DNA from: a bacterium
GTDB lineage: Bacteria > Bacteroidota > Bacteroidia > NS11-12g > UBA955
Length of the DNA stretch: 64,000 nucleotides
Assembly (NCBI GenBank): GCA_029945665.1
Contig: JAQSCZ010000109.1
Location: forward strand, 17,886-81,885
Direction: 5' to 3'
Shown: positions 27,613 to 36,427 of the stretch, in pieces
Numbering within the stretch: the stretch's first letter is position 1
How the letters are laid out: the number at the start of each line of letters is the position of its first letter
Made by a program: the position numbers and the translations under genes
The notes under the pieces: model-generated
The model's database searches: none
Told to the model about the DNA's origin: nothing
The model's input: the letters and a program-made list of their open reading frames with translations, nothing else

Positions 27613-28266
27613 TTATGAGAGTGCAAGCAAGCGATGCAATTCTTGGCGTGTTGATTCTTCTTCGAACTTTCCGCAATATTCTGCAGTGGTGGTATGGCTG
27701 CTGTCATCTTTGATACCACGGCTAGCAACACAGAGATGCTTTGCATTAATAATAACCGCAACATTTTCTGTTTTCAAAATGGTTTTTAATTCGTTAACAA
27801 TTTGCATGGTCATGCGCTCTTGAACCTGTGGACGTTTGGCAAAATATTCAACGATGCGATTTAGTTTAGACAAGCCAATTACCTTACCATTGGGGATATA
27901 AGCGACATGGGCTTTACCAAAAAATGGCACAAAATGATGCTCACAATTGGTATAAAAGTTAATATCCTTTTCAATTAACATTTCAGAATATTTAAACTTG
28001 TTCTTGAAGTGAGAAGCTTGCGGTTTGTTTTCTGGATTCAATCCCCAAAACATTTCTTTCACATACATTTTAGCCACTCTGCGAGGCGTGCCGCTCAAAC
28101 TATCGTCGGTCATATCCAAGCCTAGGGTCTGCATTATCTGATTAAAATGATTTTCAATAATACCTATTTTCTCATCATCACTTAGTTTAAAAGCATCGCT
28201 GCGCATTGGCGTATCAATGTTAAACATTTCGTGGTCGTGGTCGTCTGTATGGTGTATATTATCCAT
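27613..28266 (-). CDS. folE: GTP cyclohydrolase I
   Basis: 217 residues, type IA. The zinc-binding and catalytic motifs are intact: NCEHHFVPFFGKAHVAYIP and NAKHLCVASRGIKDDSSH, giving the Cys/His/Cys ligand set, with GLSKLNRIVEYFAKRPQVQE between them. It converts GTP to 7,8-dihydroneopterin triphosphate, the entry step for folate and biopterin. Its start overlaps the stop of the PTPS gene by 8 bases, so the two are translationally coupled. The N-terminal ~30 residues (HHTDDHDHEMFN) are His/Asp-rich, a possible metal-binding extension. Confidence 0.96.
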   Translation of the reverse strand: MDNIHHTDDHDHEMFNIDTPMRSDAFKLSDDEKIGIIENHFNQIMQTLGLDMTDDSLSGTPRRVAKMYVKEMFWGLNPENKPQASHFKNKFKYSEMLIEKDINFYTNCEHHFVPFFGKAHVAYIPNGKVIGLSKLNRIVEYFAKRPQVQERMTMQIVNELKTILKTENVAVIINAKHLCVASRGIKDDSSHTTTAEYCGKFEEESTRQELHRLLALS

Positions 28267-28666
28267 TGTATTCTACGTAATTCCTTTCGGTTTCAAAAAG
28301 GCGAACACCCAATTCAAATTTGGAATCAATTTGGGCTCTTAATAAATTCCATATAACAATGGCAATATGCTCGGCAGTTGGGTTCAAATCTTTAAATTCA
28401 ATGGTATCCAAATTTAAATTTTTATGATCGAATCTGTCTTCGATTTCCCTTCTGATTATGGTTGATAGAACTTTCGTGTCAATCACATAACCTGTTTCAG
28501 GATCAATTTCACCTCTAACGATCACTTCGAGATTATAATTATGGCCATGGTAATTGGGATTATTGCAAACACCAAATACCTCTTGGTTCTTTTCATCACT
28601 CCAAGATAGATTGTGTAAACGGTGTGCAGCATTAAAATGTGCCTTTCTGATAACTGAAACTTTCAT
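28259..28666 (-). CDS. 6-pyruvoyltetrahydropterin synthase, PTPS-II type
   Basis: 135 residues. The zinc ligands are His15 (FNAAHRL), His40 and His42 (HGHNY), with catalytic Cys34. The signature is CNNPNYHGHNY, that is C-x5-HGH, which marks the biopterin-forming PTPS-II class; queuosine-pathway QueD has C-x3-HGH and folate-type PTPS-III has Glu in place of Cys. The enzyme turns dihydroneopterin triphosphate into 6-pyruvoyltetrahydropterin. I start at the internal Met (MKVSVIRKAHF); 15 extra residues in the ORF track are unlike the family. Overlaps folE by 8 bases. Confidence 0.9.
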   Translation of the reverse strand: MKVSVIRKAHFNAAHRLHNLSWSDEKNQEVFGVCNNPNYHGHNYNLEVIVRGEIDPETGYVIDTKVLSTIIRREIEDRFDHKNLNLDTIEFKDLNPTAEHIAIVIWNLLRAQIDSKFELGVRLFETERNYVEYNG

Positions 28667-29131
28667 TGTATATAATAAGTAACTATCGGGAGAATCGAAT
28701 TGTTTATGCAAAAGAACTAATTATTTACAAAAGTATACTAATGAGGTGATTAATGTTTTTACCATTTGTTTAACTTCTTTTAAACATACAATATTTCAAT
28801 TTACATTGATAATCAACATAATAATATAATTTTAGTCTTATATCAGTAAGTTGCAAAAAATATTTTGTTTAAGCTATTGTTATGTTTTTGTAAATTACAT
28901 TTAATGAAAAAGAGACACTTAACTCTATATAGAACCAATCTATAGAGTTATTTTGGACATAAATAAACTCATAAAACGCTAATTGTTAATAAGTAATAGC
29001 TTTGTTTAACTTAAAAAAATAATCTCTTAAACAAAATATGCGGATAAATTAAAATTAATTACTCAACTTTGTAGCGTTAAAAAATATAAAAAGTAAAAAT
29101 TATTTCACTGTTTTAAAAATCCACAACAAAA
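28667..29131. other. 465-bp divergent region with an inverted repeat
   Basis: AT-rich spacer between the PTPS/folE operon (minus) and the ECF sigma/lycopene cyclase pair (plus). It contains a perfect 10-bp inverted repeat, TAACTCTATA ... TATAGAGTTA, at 28920-28950 with an 11-base loop and no strong T-run. This may be an operator or a weak terminator-like hairpin. A CAACTTTG string near 29067 resembles the -7 element and could serve the sigma-factor gene, leaving a ~55-base leader. Confidence 0.5.
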
Positions 29132-29683
29132 ATGAACACAGCACACTTAATACCAATTTCTTTCGATTTTATGTTGCAAAAAGAAATATCCGCAATGAAA
29201 GGTTTGGCAATGCAATTAACCAAAAATTCGGATGATGCGGATGATTTGGTTCAGGAGACGATTCTTAAGGCTTTGCGTTACCAAGGTAAGTTTACCGAAG
29301 GCACAAATTTCAGAGGTTGGTTATTAACCATTCTAAAAAATAGCTTTATAAACAACTATCGCAGAATGGTGAAGCGCAATACATTCTTAGATGCAACTGA
29401 CAATACCTTCTTCTTAGATATCCCTTCTCACAGAACAGAAAATCAAGCAGAACTAAAGTTTATAAGAAAAGATTTAGAAGCTGCTATTACCTCATTGCCA
29501 ACTGAACTCAAAGTAACTTTCATGTTAAATGTTGAAGGATTTAAATACCATGAAATTGCTGAAGAACTAAATATTCCAATTGGAACTGTTAAAACCCGTA
29601 TATTCGTTGCACGCAGAATACTCCGCAAAAAACTTTATGTTTATGGCGAAGAATACGGTTTCAACAAATCAATAAATGAATAG
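29132..29683 (+). CDS. ECF-type RNA polymerase sigma factor
   Basis: 183 residues. Region 2 shows DADDLVQETILKAL and NFRGWLLTILKNSFINNYRR. Region 4 shows LPTELKVTFMLNVEGFKYHEIAEELNIPIGTVKTRI, the helix-turn-helix that reads -35 DNA. There is no adjacent anti-sigma gene. The stop overlaps the start of the lycopene cyclase gene by 8 bases, so the two proteins are made from one message. This suggests that the sigma factor controls carotenoid genes, as light-induced ECF factors do in other phyla, or simply is co-expressed with one (inference). Confidence 0.92.
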   Translation: MNTAHLIPISFDFMLQKEISAMKGLAMQLTKNSDDADDLVQETILKALRYQGKFTEGTNFRGWLLTILKNSFINNYRRMVKRNTFLDATDNTFFLDIPSHRTENQAELKFIRKDLEAAITSLPTELKVTFMLNVEGFKYHEIAEELNIPIGTVKTRIFVARRILRKKLYVYGEEYGFNKSINE

Positions 29684-30386
29684 TTTATATCTTTGGATTA
29701 ATATACTCACGCTGCTTTTTCCCTTGCTACTTTCTTTTGATAAAAAAGTAGCTTTTTACAAACGTTGGAAATATCTCTTTCCCGCCATTGCTCTAACCGC
29801 CACTTTCTTTTTAATTTGGGATGAATGGTTTACTCAAATGCATATTTGGGGCTTTAATGCCAAATATTTGTTGGGATATTATATTGGCAATTTGCCGATA
29901 GAAGAAATCATTTTCTTTTTTACAGTGCCCTATGCTTGTATCTTTATTTTCGAGGTAATTAAAGCTTATGTAAAACACAGTGAATTATTCGAAGATTTAC
30001 ACCGTTGGTTTACCATGTTGTTTTTTGGTATAGCAATAACCTTACTTTATTGGTACACCGATAAACTGTATACTGCCATCACTTGTATTATTCTTTCTTT
30101 GATTCTAGGCACACATTTAATTGTGATAAGAAGACGCTACATGAGTTGGTTTTATTTTGCCTTCCTAGTCTCCATTATTCCCATGTTAATTGTCAATGGC
30201 TTGCTTACTGCCAAACCTGTGGTTTATTACGACACAACGCAACAAATTGACCTAAGGTTAGGCACCATACCTGTTGAAGATTTTATTTACAACCTCACCA
30301 TGCTTACCATGTGTATCGGCTTATATCAATGGTTTATGCGTCTTGGTCTCCGACGCCAGTTACGCCACCAGAAACAATCATCTTAA
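29676..30386 (+). CDS. Lycopene cyclase, CrtYcd-like membrane protein
   Basis: 236 residues with about six to seven membrane helices. The paired motifs NLPIEEIIFFFTVPYACIF near residue 70 and TIPVEDFIYNLTMLT near 200 (PxEE and PxED) are the hallmark of heterodimer-type CrtYc/CrtYd cyclases, here fused in one chain. The enzyme forms beta-rings on lycopene in the inner membrane. No phytoene synthase or desaturase gene is in the window, so the rest of the carotenoid pathway must lie elsewhere. The 3' end overlaps the convergent DUF502 gene by 53 bases. Confidence 0.88.
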   Translation: MNSLYLWINILTLLFPLLLSFDKKVAFYKRWKYLFPAIALTATFFLIWDEWFTQMHIWGFNAKYLLGYYIGNLPIEEIIFFFTVPYACIFIFEVIKAYVKHSELFEDLHRWFTMLFFGIAITLLYWYTDKLYTAITCIILSLILGTHLIVIRRRYMSWFYFAFLVSIIPMLIVNGLLTAKPVVYYDTTQQIDLRLGTIPVEDFIYNLTMLTMCIGLYQWFMRLGLRRQLRHQKQSS

Positions 30387-30930
30387 ATATTTCTGTTGAA
30401 TTGGCTTGAATAGGCTTAATTTTATCATTGCGCACTATGTATAAATCGCCCATAAAACCATAGGATTTAGGAAAGTATACACCACTGTGTTCCGGCATCC
30501 CAATTTTACCCATGTCCTTGCGCGTAATAAATCCAATTTTATAGACTCCTTCTGCTCCCATTTCAACAATTACTGGTTCAGAAAACTTCTTTTTTTCACC
30601 AACAAAAGCTTCCATAATATCCTTCACCGAAGAATACAAAAACTTGACTCCCGGTGTTTTTTCCATCCACTCATCAAACCAATCAATGAATGGGGTAGCT
30701 AGGTAACTTGACCCTATCCAACCAACGAATAAAATAACAGACACGATGATTAGAATCCCCAATCCTGGAATATGTTCCTTTCCAATAAGGTTATCGATAG
30801 ATTGAAAAAACCAAGCAATCATGAAATAGGTAGCTATCAAAGGAATACTAATTAACAGGCCCTTCAAAAAATAATTGACAATCCGATTGGCCATCCTTTT
30901 TCTGCGAAATGTAGTATTAAATTTGTTCAT
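30334..30930 (-). CDS. DUF502 membrane protein
   Basis: 198 residues with two N-terminal membrane helices (about 22-44 and 58-82) and a cytoplasmic or periplasmic domain that begins WFDEWMEKTPGVKFLYSSVKDI, typical of DUF502. The basic start (MNKFNTTFRRKRMAN) suggests the N-terminus is in the cytoplasm. Function unknown. It overlaps purD by 14 bases, so it is translated after purD on the same message, and its 3' end overlaps the lycopene cyclase gene head-on. Confidence 0.85.
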   Translation of the reverse strand: MNKFNTTFRRKRMANRIVNYFLKGLLISIPLIATYFMIAWFFQSIDNLIGKEHIPGLGILIIVSVILFVGWIGSSYLATPFIDWFDEWMEKTPGVKFLYSSVKDIMEAFVGEKKKFSEPVIVEMGAEGVYKIGFITRKDMGKIGMPEHSGVYFPKSYGFMGDLYIVRNDKIKPIQANSTEIFKMIVSGGVTGVGDQDA

Positions 30931-32206
30931 TGTATTGCATTAAATCTTGTGCGATATCCTTGCGATAATATTTATTTTGATATTGAATTTTTTCTGCATT
31001 CTGCATCGATTTTTGAATCGCCTCTTTCATATTTTTCCCTGTAGAAGTTATCGCTAATACTCGACCACCATTGGTGCGCAAAATACCGTTTTCTATTTTT
31101 GTTCCCCCGTGATAAATAGTGCTATCTTCAATTGTATCGGCACCACTTATTTCGAATCCTTTTTCAAAATGCTCGGGATAACCGCCCGAAACCAATACAA
31201 CTGTTGTTGCAGTCTCTGAACTAATTTGCATCTTGATATTCTTCAAATCACCTGTGCAGGTTGCTTTCAGCATTTCTAGTAAATCATTTTCTACTCGGTG
31301 CAATACCACTTCAGTTTCTGGATCGCCCATCCTGCAATTGTATTCAATTACAAAAGGCTCATTACCCACTTTCATTAAGCCTATAAAAATAAAACCACAA
31401 TAGTCAATTCCCTCTGCCTTCAGGCCATTCACTGTTGGTATAATAACTTTCGATTCTACTTTATTTAAGAACTCGGCATTTGCAAAAGGAACAGGCGAAA
31501 CTGCACCCATGCCACCAGTATTCAAACCAGTATCGCCTTCGCCAATTCTTTTATAATCTTTTGCTTCTGGCAATATCACATAACTTGTCCCATCACACAA
31601 AACGAAACAACTCATTTCTATACCAGCCAAAAACTCTTCTATAACAACTTTATCACTGGCCTTGCCAAATTTTCCGTTTAACATGTCAGCTAAACTTGCT
31701 TGCGCTTCTTTTAGATCATCAATAATCAAAACACCTTTACCGGCAGCCAATCCATCTGCTTTTAAAACAAAAGGTGGTTTTAAAGTTGTTAAAAAAGCTT
31801 GCCCTTCTGCAATACTTGCATTGGTAAAGGTTTGATAGGCGGCAGTTGGTACCCCATATTTCTGCATAAATATTTTAGAGAAATCTTTACTCCCTTCTAT
31901 CATGGCACCTGCTTTTGAAGGACCAGCCACCAAAATATGATTCAACCGCACATCCGATTTTATAAAATCGGTAATACCTGCTACCAATGAATCTTCGCCA
32001 CCTGGCAAAATCAAATCGATTTTTTTATCTACACAAATTGATTTAATACTTTCAAAATCGGTAACCGCTGCATTAATATTTTCGCCACATTGCGCAGTCC
32101 CTGCATTTCCCGGTGCAATAAACAAATTATCACACAATGGACTTGCACTTATTTTTTTTGCAAACACATGCTCACGACCACCACTTCCTAGAATCAAAAT
32201 ATTCAT
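30917..32206 (-). CDS. purD: Phosphoribosylamine-glycine ligase
   Basis: 429 residues with the whole GARS fold: N-terminal MNILILGSGGREHVFAKKI, ATP-grasp core FVLKADGLAAGKGVLI, and the metal/ATP residues around FVIEYNCRMGDPETEVVL. It joins 5-phosphoribosylamine and glycine using ATP, the second step of purine synthesis, in the cytosol. No other pur gene is nearby. The stop lies inside the first codons of the DUF502 gene. Confidence 0.97.
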   Translation of the reverse strand: MNILILGSGGREHVFAKKISASPLCDNLFIAPGNAGTAQCGENINAAVTDFESIKSICVDKKIDLILPGGEDSLVAGITDFIKSDVRLNHILVAGPSKAGAMIEGSKDFSKIFMQKYGVPTAAYQTFTNASIAEGQAFLTTLKPPFVLKADGLAAGKGVLIIDDLKEAQASLADMLNGKFGKASDKVVIEEFLAGIEMSCFVLCDGTSYVILPEAKDYKRIGEGDTGLNTGGMGAVSPVPFANAEFLNKVESKVIIPTVNGLKAEGIDYCGFIFIGLMKVGNEPFVIEYNCRMGDPETEVVLHRVENDLLEMLKATCTGDLKNIKMQISSETATTVVLVSGGYPEHFEKGFEISGADTIEDSTIYHGGTKIENGILRTNGGRVLAITSTGKNMKEAIQKSMQNAEKIQYQNKYYRKDIAQDLMQYNEQI

Positions 32207-32291
32207 GTTGCAAATTTAACCCTTTAAAGAGACAAAAAATTTAAAGTATTGAACAGAAATTCAACGGAGGGGAGGTAGTTGGCAATAAAAT

Positions 32292-32316
32292 AGTTGGCAG
32301 TTGGCAGTTGGCAGTT
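32292..32316. repeat. Short tandem repeat AGTTGGC x3.5
   Basis: Three and a half copies of the heptamer AGTTGGC in the ~195-bp gap between purD and the T9SS-tailed gene. It is followed by TTGTCAATTGTCAAT, a small direct repeat. No other signal is seen in the gap. Possibly a slippage-prone spot. Confidence 0.8.
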
Positions 32317-32400
32317 TGTCAATTGTCAATGTCTAAATATGGTTGACCGTTTTTTATATTCTTTTAAATTCCCTTGAAAAAACAATTGTCAACAGTTTCT

Positions 32401-34809
32401 TTAATGATTCACTAGAATCTTTTGAACCACCATATCTCCATTTGCAGAAAAGATATACAGATAATATATACCACTATCCAACGTACTTACATCAACTTGT
32501 GTAGAGGCTTCAAGCTCATTTTGCACCCACGCTTTTTGCAACACCACTTTGCCACTTAAGTCGGCTATTGAAATGGTTAGAGGCACTATGCTTGTAAACT
32601 TAACAGCTATGTTCAACTGGGTATTAGCAGGATTCGGATAGATGGAAGCACTGCTAATATGTTCCTTGTGTTGTTTGCAAACATCGGTGTATTTACAAGG
32701 CAAAGAAATGACTGAATCGGAAGGAATAACAGCTGCTTTTAATTCTTTTTGTATGGCTTCACTTTCTTGCTTAGGTAACAATTTTAAAAATGCTGGAGTG
32801 GCAGCATACCATAACAAGTAATCGGGACGGGCAGATTTTTCAACCATATCAATTACATTATAACTTCTACCTGTTTTTACTAAAACTGGAATTAAATGAT
32901 TAAAATCTAAAGACTTTTCACTCGTATCATTTGAGAATTTAATATAAGTATTCTTTCCTAAATCATCTGTAATATATTCGGGCAAAATACTTCTTGAAAA
33001 TACCAAATCAACATTTCCTGATTCAATGCTAGTGCCATTTTTGGTAAGTGTCAAAATAGTTGCATGCAATTTTTCAGTCGTTTGGATTTGTGAAGGTACT
33101 TTTGTATCTATTTTTACAAAAAATCTCAGATTATTGTCTACAACTCGGTACCCTAACTGTTCCGATTGAATTAATGAACCTGGCAAAGGATTTATTTTAT
33201 CAAACTGGGCTTTAGGTGCGTAGTAAATATCCTTTAAATCGGGCATGGGCAAAGCCGCAGTAGATATTTGGGCCGACTGAAAGAGCAGTTTGTTTTTAGC
33301 ACTGTCTTGCATTATGGTATTGGCAATAGCAAGTTGTTTATGATCTAAACAATTTAAAAAGCGAGGGGTGTTTTCGTACCAATAATATTGGACTTGTGAA
33401 AGTGGTCCGAAATTCACCCTAACAGGGGTTAACATATGTTTTTGATTGAGGAAGGCTTGTAAATTATTCTCATCATCATTGCTACTTGCCCGCAGATACT
33501 CCAAATCATGTTCATTGCTTAGGGAGTCGCTTACAAATAAAGGAATAGGTAGTTTGTATTTGTTTTTTACTTCATCGTAATAAGCAGCCGATGGGCAATC
33601 CGAAATGATATTGGTGGTAGAATCTTTTACATAAACCTTGTAATGAAATTGACCTGACTTCAATTTTATACTTAAATTATTATTTTTTTCTGTTTTAAAA
33701 CCCAGTTTGCTTAATAAATTTTTATCTGCACTGATACTTCTCACGTCTTTCAATAAATCTACTTTTGATGCATTCCATTCAGCTAACATTTTTTTCAATA
33801 AAGCTGGATCAGCATTTTTACTTATTTCAACTTGCTTGTATTGTCTACCCGATTTCATATCCCAAGAAAAAGTATCAGGATTCGCTTTCAGCTCTGATTG
33901 TACCCTTGCTGGCAAAAGTGATATGTAATAGTTGCTCTTAGGCAACCAAAAAATCATTTCGTTTGAATAATAAGGATGGGGTTTATCGAGTTTATTAGAG
34001 ACTAAAATTGGCAAATATTTTTTATGGTTATTATAAATTTCTAAAGTGTCTTTTAGATTTTTTCTATTTAACATACCATAGGCTTTGGTCATCCAAATAT
34101 TGGTAATCAATGTTGGATATTTATCAGGATGTGCCAATACCGAAAGCGTTCCACCACTAAAAGTGGTTGAGTAACTTGACCCTTTCACTATGTATGAAAA
34201 ACTAAAAGGGTTGCGTTTGCTAAGAGTTTCTTCATAAAAAATGCCTCCATCTTTGCCTACTATGCCTAGCCTGTATAATTCTTCGTTACTTAACCTTAAA
34301 AAGGAATTGTTTTTCACCATTAATTTTTCTTCAACTTTAACGCTTGGTAATTTTAAAGTATCGATTGGTTGTGGCAAAGTGATATTGGCATTTTCAAACA
34401 ATTGTTCAAGATTTGAATTTGGCAACTCTTCTACTTTAATCTCATTTTCTAAAATCGGTTTTTGAAAGAAAGGAGGTTCATTTATTCTTTCATTTACTTC
34501 AATATTTTTAAAAGTATTTTCTTTTACTTCATCAAATACTAATTCTGTATTTTTAGGTTCTTCTTTTGGTGTTGTTATTATTTGCGGTGCTGCAAGCACA
34601 GGTGTTTTAGTTGTTGGTGTTGCAAGTAAATAGGCAACGACAGCTATTATTGAAAGACTTCCCATTATGATACTAATTTTTTTGATTGAATATTTTTTAC
34701 CAACTTTAATATTTTGCAATTGATGCTCTACCTCCTGAACGGTTTTCAATTCAGGCAGACCTTTTTCAAATTGTTCAAACAGCGATTGTAAGGTTTTATC
34801 TTGATCCAT
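32401..34809 (-). CDS. Anti-sigma-like membrane protein with T9SS type A tail
   Basis: 802 residues with an unusual layout. Residues 1-44 are a short hydrophilic cytosolic segment (DQDKTLQSLFEQFEKGLPEL), followed by a single membrane helix at 45-63, a Pro/Glu/Lys-rich linker, and a large extracytoplasmic part. The middle contains three similar segments near residues 263, 456 and 636: a LPxLV-like strand, then Tyr-rich W-Y, then FLxxLP...ELKA. The last ~83 residues (YPNPANTQLNIAVKF, GKVVLQK, SGIYYLYIFSANG) form a Por-type T9SS tail. There is no cleavable signal peptide. Its start overlaps an ECF sigma gene by 14 bases, the position of an anti-sigma gene. Sigma binding is inferred only from context and topology. 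Confidence 0.75.
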   Translation of the reverse strand: MDQDKTLQSLFEQFEKGLPELKTVQEVEHQLQNIKVGKKYSIKKISIIMGSLSIIAVVAYLLATPTTKTPVLAAPQIITTPKEEPKNTELVFDEVKENTFKNIEVNERINEPPFFQKPILENEIKVEELPNSNLEQLFENANITLPQPIDTLKLPSVKVEEKLMVKNNSFLRLSNEELYRLGIVGKDGGIFYEETLSKRNPFSFSYIVKGSSYSTTFSGGTLSVLAHPDKYPTLITNIWMTKAYGMLNRKNLKDTLEIYNNHKKYLPILVSNKLDKPHPYYSNEMIFWLPKSNYYISLLPARVQSELKANPDTFSWDMKSGRQYKQVEISKNADPALLKKMLAEWNASKVDLLKDVRSISADKNLLSKLGFKTEKNNNLSIKLKSGQFHYKVYVKDSTTNIISDCPSAAYYDEVKNKYKLPIPLFVSDSLSNEHDLEYLRASSNDDENNLQAFLNQKHMLTPVRVNFGPLSQVQYYWYENTPRFLNCLDHKQLAIANTIMQDSAKNKLLFQSAQISTAALPMPDLKDIYYAPKAQFDKINPLPGSLIQSEQLGYRVVDNNLRFFVKIDTKVPSQIQTTEKLHATILTLTKNGTSIESGNVDLVFSRSILPEYITDDLGKNTYIKFSNDTSEKSLDFNHLIPVLVKTGRSYNVIDMVEKSARPDYLLWYAATPAFLKLLPKQESEAIQKELKAAVIPSDSVISLPCKYTDVCKQHKEHISSASIYPNPANTQLNIAVKFTSIVPLTISIADLSGKVVLQKAWVQNELEASTQVDVSTLDSGIYYLYIFSANGDMVVQKILVNH

Positions 34810-35338
34810 ATTTGAGGCTTGTGTTTTCTTTAGTAGTTTCAGGGTTCAACAGTGCTTTTAATTTTTCACGTCCGCGCAGTAAGCGGGTTTTAATCGTATT
34901 ATCATTCGTGTTTTGTATCTCGGCAATTTCTTTAATACTGAAGCCTTGCAATTCGAACAACACAATGGCATCTCTCATTTCAGTATTTAGTTTTTGCAAC
35001 GCTTTGTGCAGGTAATAATAATCTGCCGTTATTTCTGCAGTATGCTGTTGATCCTTTATATACAAAAGCGCCTCCGCTGCCACAAATATTTTAGTACTCA
35101 TTTTTCTTCTTTCATTATTGGTAATGCGTGAGGCAATGCCGAATAAAAAATATTTGAATTTATCTTCTACTTTTAATCTTTCAAATTTGGTAAATGCAAT
35201 TTCAATTGTAGCCGACATCAAGTCGCTAGCATCGTCTCTGTTATTTGTCAAAGCAATGCAATAGGCATTTAATTGCTTGTGACATTGTTCATACAACAAC
35301 ATAAAGCGCTCCTTTTTATTTTGTTCTGCTTGCTTCAA
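34796..35338 (-). CDS. ECF-type RNA polymerase sigma factor
   Basis: 180 residues. Region 2: NAYCIALTNNRDDASDLMSAT and FKYFLFGIASRITNNERR. Region 4: LNTEMRDAIVLFELQGFSIKEIAEIQNTNDNTIKTRLLRGREKL with a clear helix-turn-helix. It is more divergent than the sigma factor at 29.1 kb. It is directly coupled (14-base overlap) to the membrane protein with a T9SS tail, the usual gene order of sigma and anti-sigma pairs in Bacteroidota. Target genes are unknown. Confidence 0.88.
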   Translation of the reverse strand: MKQAEQNKKERFMLLYEQCHKQLNAYCIALTNNRDDASDLMSATIEIAFTKFERLKVEDKFKYFLFGIASRITNNERRKMSTKIFVAAEALLYIKDQQHTAEITADYYYLHKALQKLNTEMRDAIVLFELQGFSIKEIAEIQNTNDNTIKTRLLRGREKLKALLNPETTKENTSLKYGSR

Positions 35339-35650
35339 TACTGAATTGGGTACCCTTAATTAGTGTAACGAAAGTATCAAAAGTTTCATGGAATCTAAAA
35401 ATATTTGAAAAGCACTTCATTTTTCTCAAAAAATATTTTCATTCTAAGTCTACTAAAAAATAACCTAATCTATTCGCAATTCCTTTTTTACGCAGTAAAA
35501 ATAACTTTTAAGCACTTCTTCAAATCAATCTTTCATTTAGTGAAATTGAATTCAGTAAACCCTTTTATTTTTACTTAAACCTATAAAAAAACTTATATCA
35601 CTTATGCGGTTAAAATTTTTCTTTTTATGTTTGTAAGGAAAATCTATTGA
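35339..35650. other. Divergent 312-bp spacer, nothing definite
   Basis: AT-rich region between the sigma factor gene (minus) and the MmcQ-like gene (plus). It should hold both promoters. I see no confident TAnnTTTG box and no hairpin. Confidence 0.4.
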
Positions 35651-35998
35651 ATGAACATTGAACAATACAGAGAATACTGCTTAAGCAAACCCGGCACTTC
35701 CGAAGATTTGCCTTTTGGACCAGATACCCTCGTAATGAAAGTGGGTGGCAAATTATTTGCACTTTGCAATATCGACCATTTCGTAAGCATCAATCTAAAG
35801 TGCGACCCAGAAAAGGCAGTTATTTTACGCGAACAACATGAACAAATTATTCCAGGCTGGCATATGAATAAGAAACATTGGAACACTGTTGTTATAGACG
35901 GCTTATCAGAAAAATTAATTCTAGAATTGATCGACCACAGTTACGAATTGGTAAGAAATAGTTTGCCAAGAAAAATAAAAGCCGAATTGGATTTATAA
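35651..35998 (+). CDS. MmcQ/YjbR family protein
   Basis: 115 residues, the usual size. It has the family motifs LSKPGTSEDLPFGPDTLVMKV, FALCNID, SINLKCDP and the C-terminal IDHSYELVRNSLPRK. The fold is CyaY-like; a DNA-binding role is proposed for the family but the function is not settled. The 3' 95 bases of the gene (35876-35970) recur at 36793-36887 behind a VapBC cassette, so the gene end appears to be an insertion site that was rebuilt. Confidence 0.9.
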   Translation: MNIEQYREYCLSKPGTSEDLPFGPDTLVMKVGGKLFALCNIDHFVSINLKCDPEKAVILREQHEQIIPGWHMNKKHWNTVVIDGLSEKLILELIDHSYELVRNSLPRKIKAELDL

Positions 35999-36007
35999 AC
36001 AAGGCCC

Positions 36008-36427
36008 CTAAAATCCGAGCAAACTAATCACCTCTCTTGGGGTTAAAACGGGTAAAGTACTTAGCTTAAAATCTTTACTATCACGGGTTATAATCATTTC
36101 CACTTTTTTATTAGAAAGTGCGCACTGATATTGAATTGCATCTTCGAAATCTTTGAATCCAAAACGCATAGCATCACTAATTATTTTGCCGGAAACATCA
36201 ATTACTTCCGTCCATTCAAATAACTCTTCTAACATTCGCATTACTTCATTCTGAGAACCATATTGACGCATAATATAAAAAATATTATTGTATGAGACTG
36301 CAGAAACGTGAATGACAATTTCTCGCTTTAAAGCCCTATCAAACAAACTTGCTGCATCATTCGCAAAGGGCTTTCTATCTGCCAAAAAATCAATGATTAC
36401 GTTAGTATCCAGAAAAACATGCGTCAT
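36008..36427 (-). CDS. PIN-domain toxin, VapC family
   Basis: 139 residues. The acidic PIN residues are visible: LDTNVIIDFLADRKPF at the N-terminus (Asp7), KDFEDAIQ in the centre and TRDSKDF near the C-terminus. PIN toxins are Mg-dependent RNases that cut tRNA or rRNA. The gene overlaps the antitoxin stop by 4 bases (ATGA), the standard toxin-antitoxin arrangement. The cassette lies between two copies of the mmcQ 3' end, which suggests recent acquisition. Confidence 0.88.
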   Translation of the reverse strand: MTHVFLDTNVIIDFLADRKPFANDAASLFDRALKREIVIHVSAVSYNNIFYIMRQYGSQNEVMRMLEELFEWTEVIDVSGKIISDAMRFGFKDFEDAIQYQCALSNKKVEMIITRDSKDFKLSTLPVLTPREVISLLGF

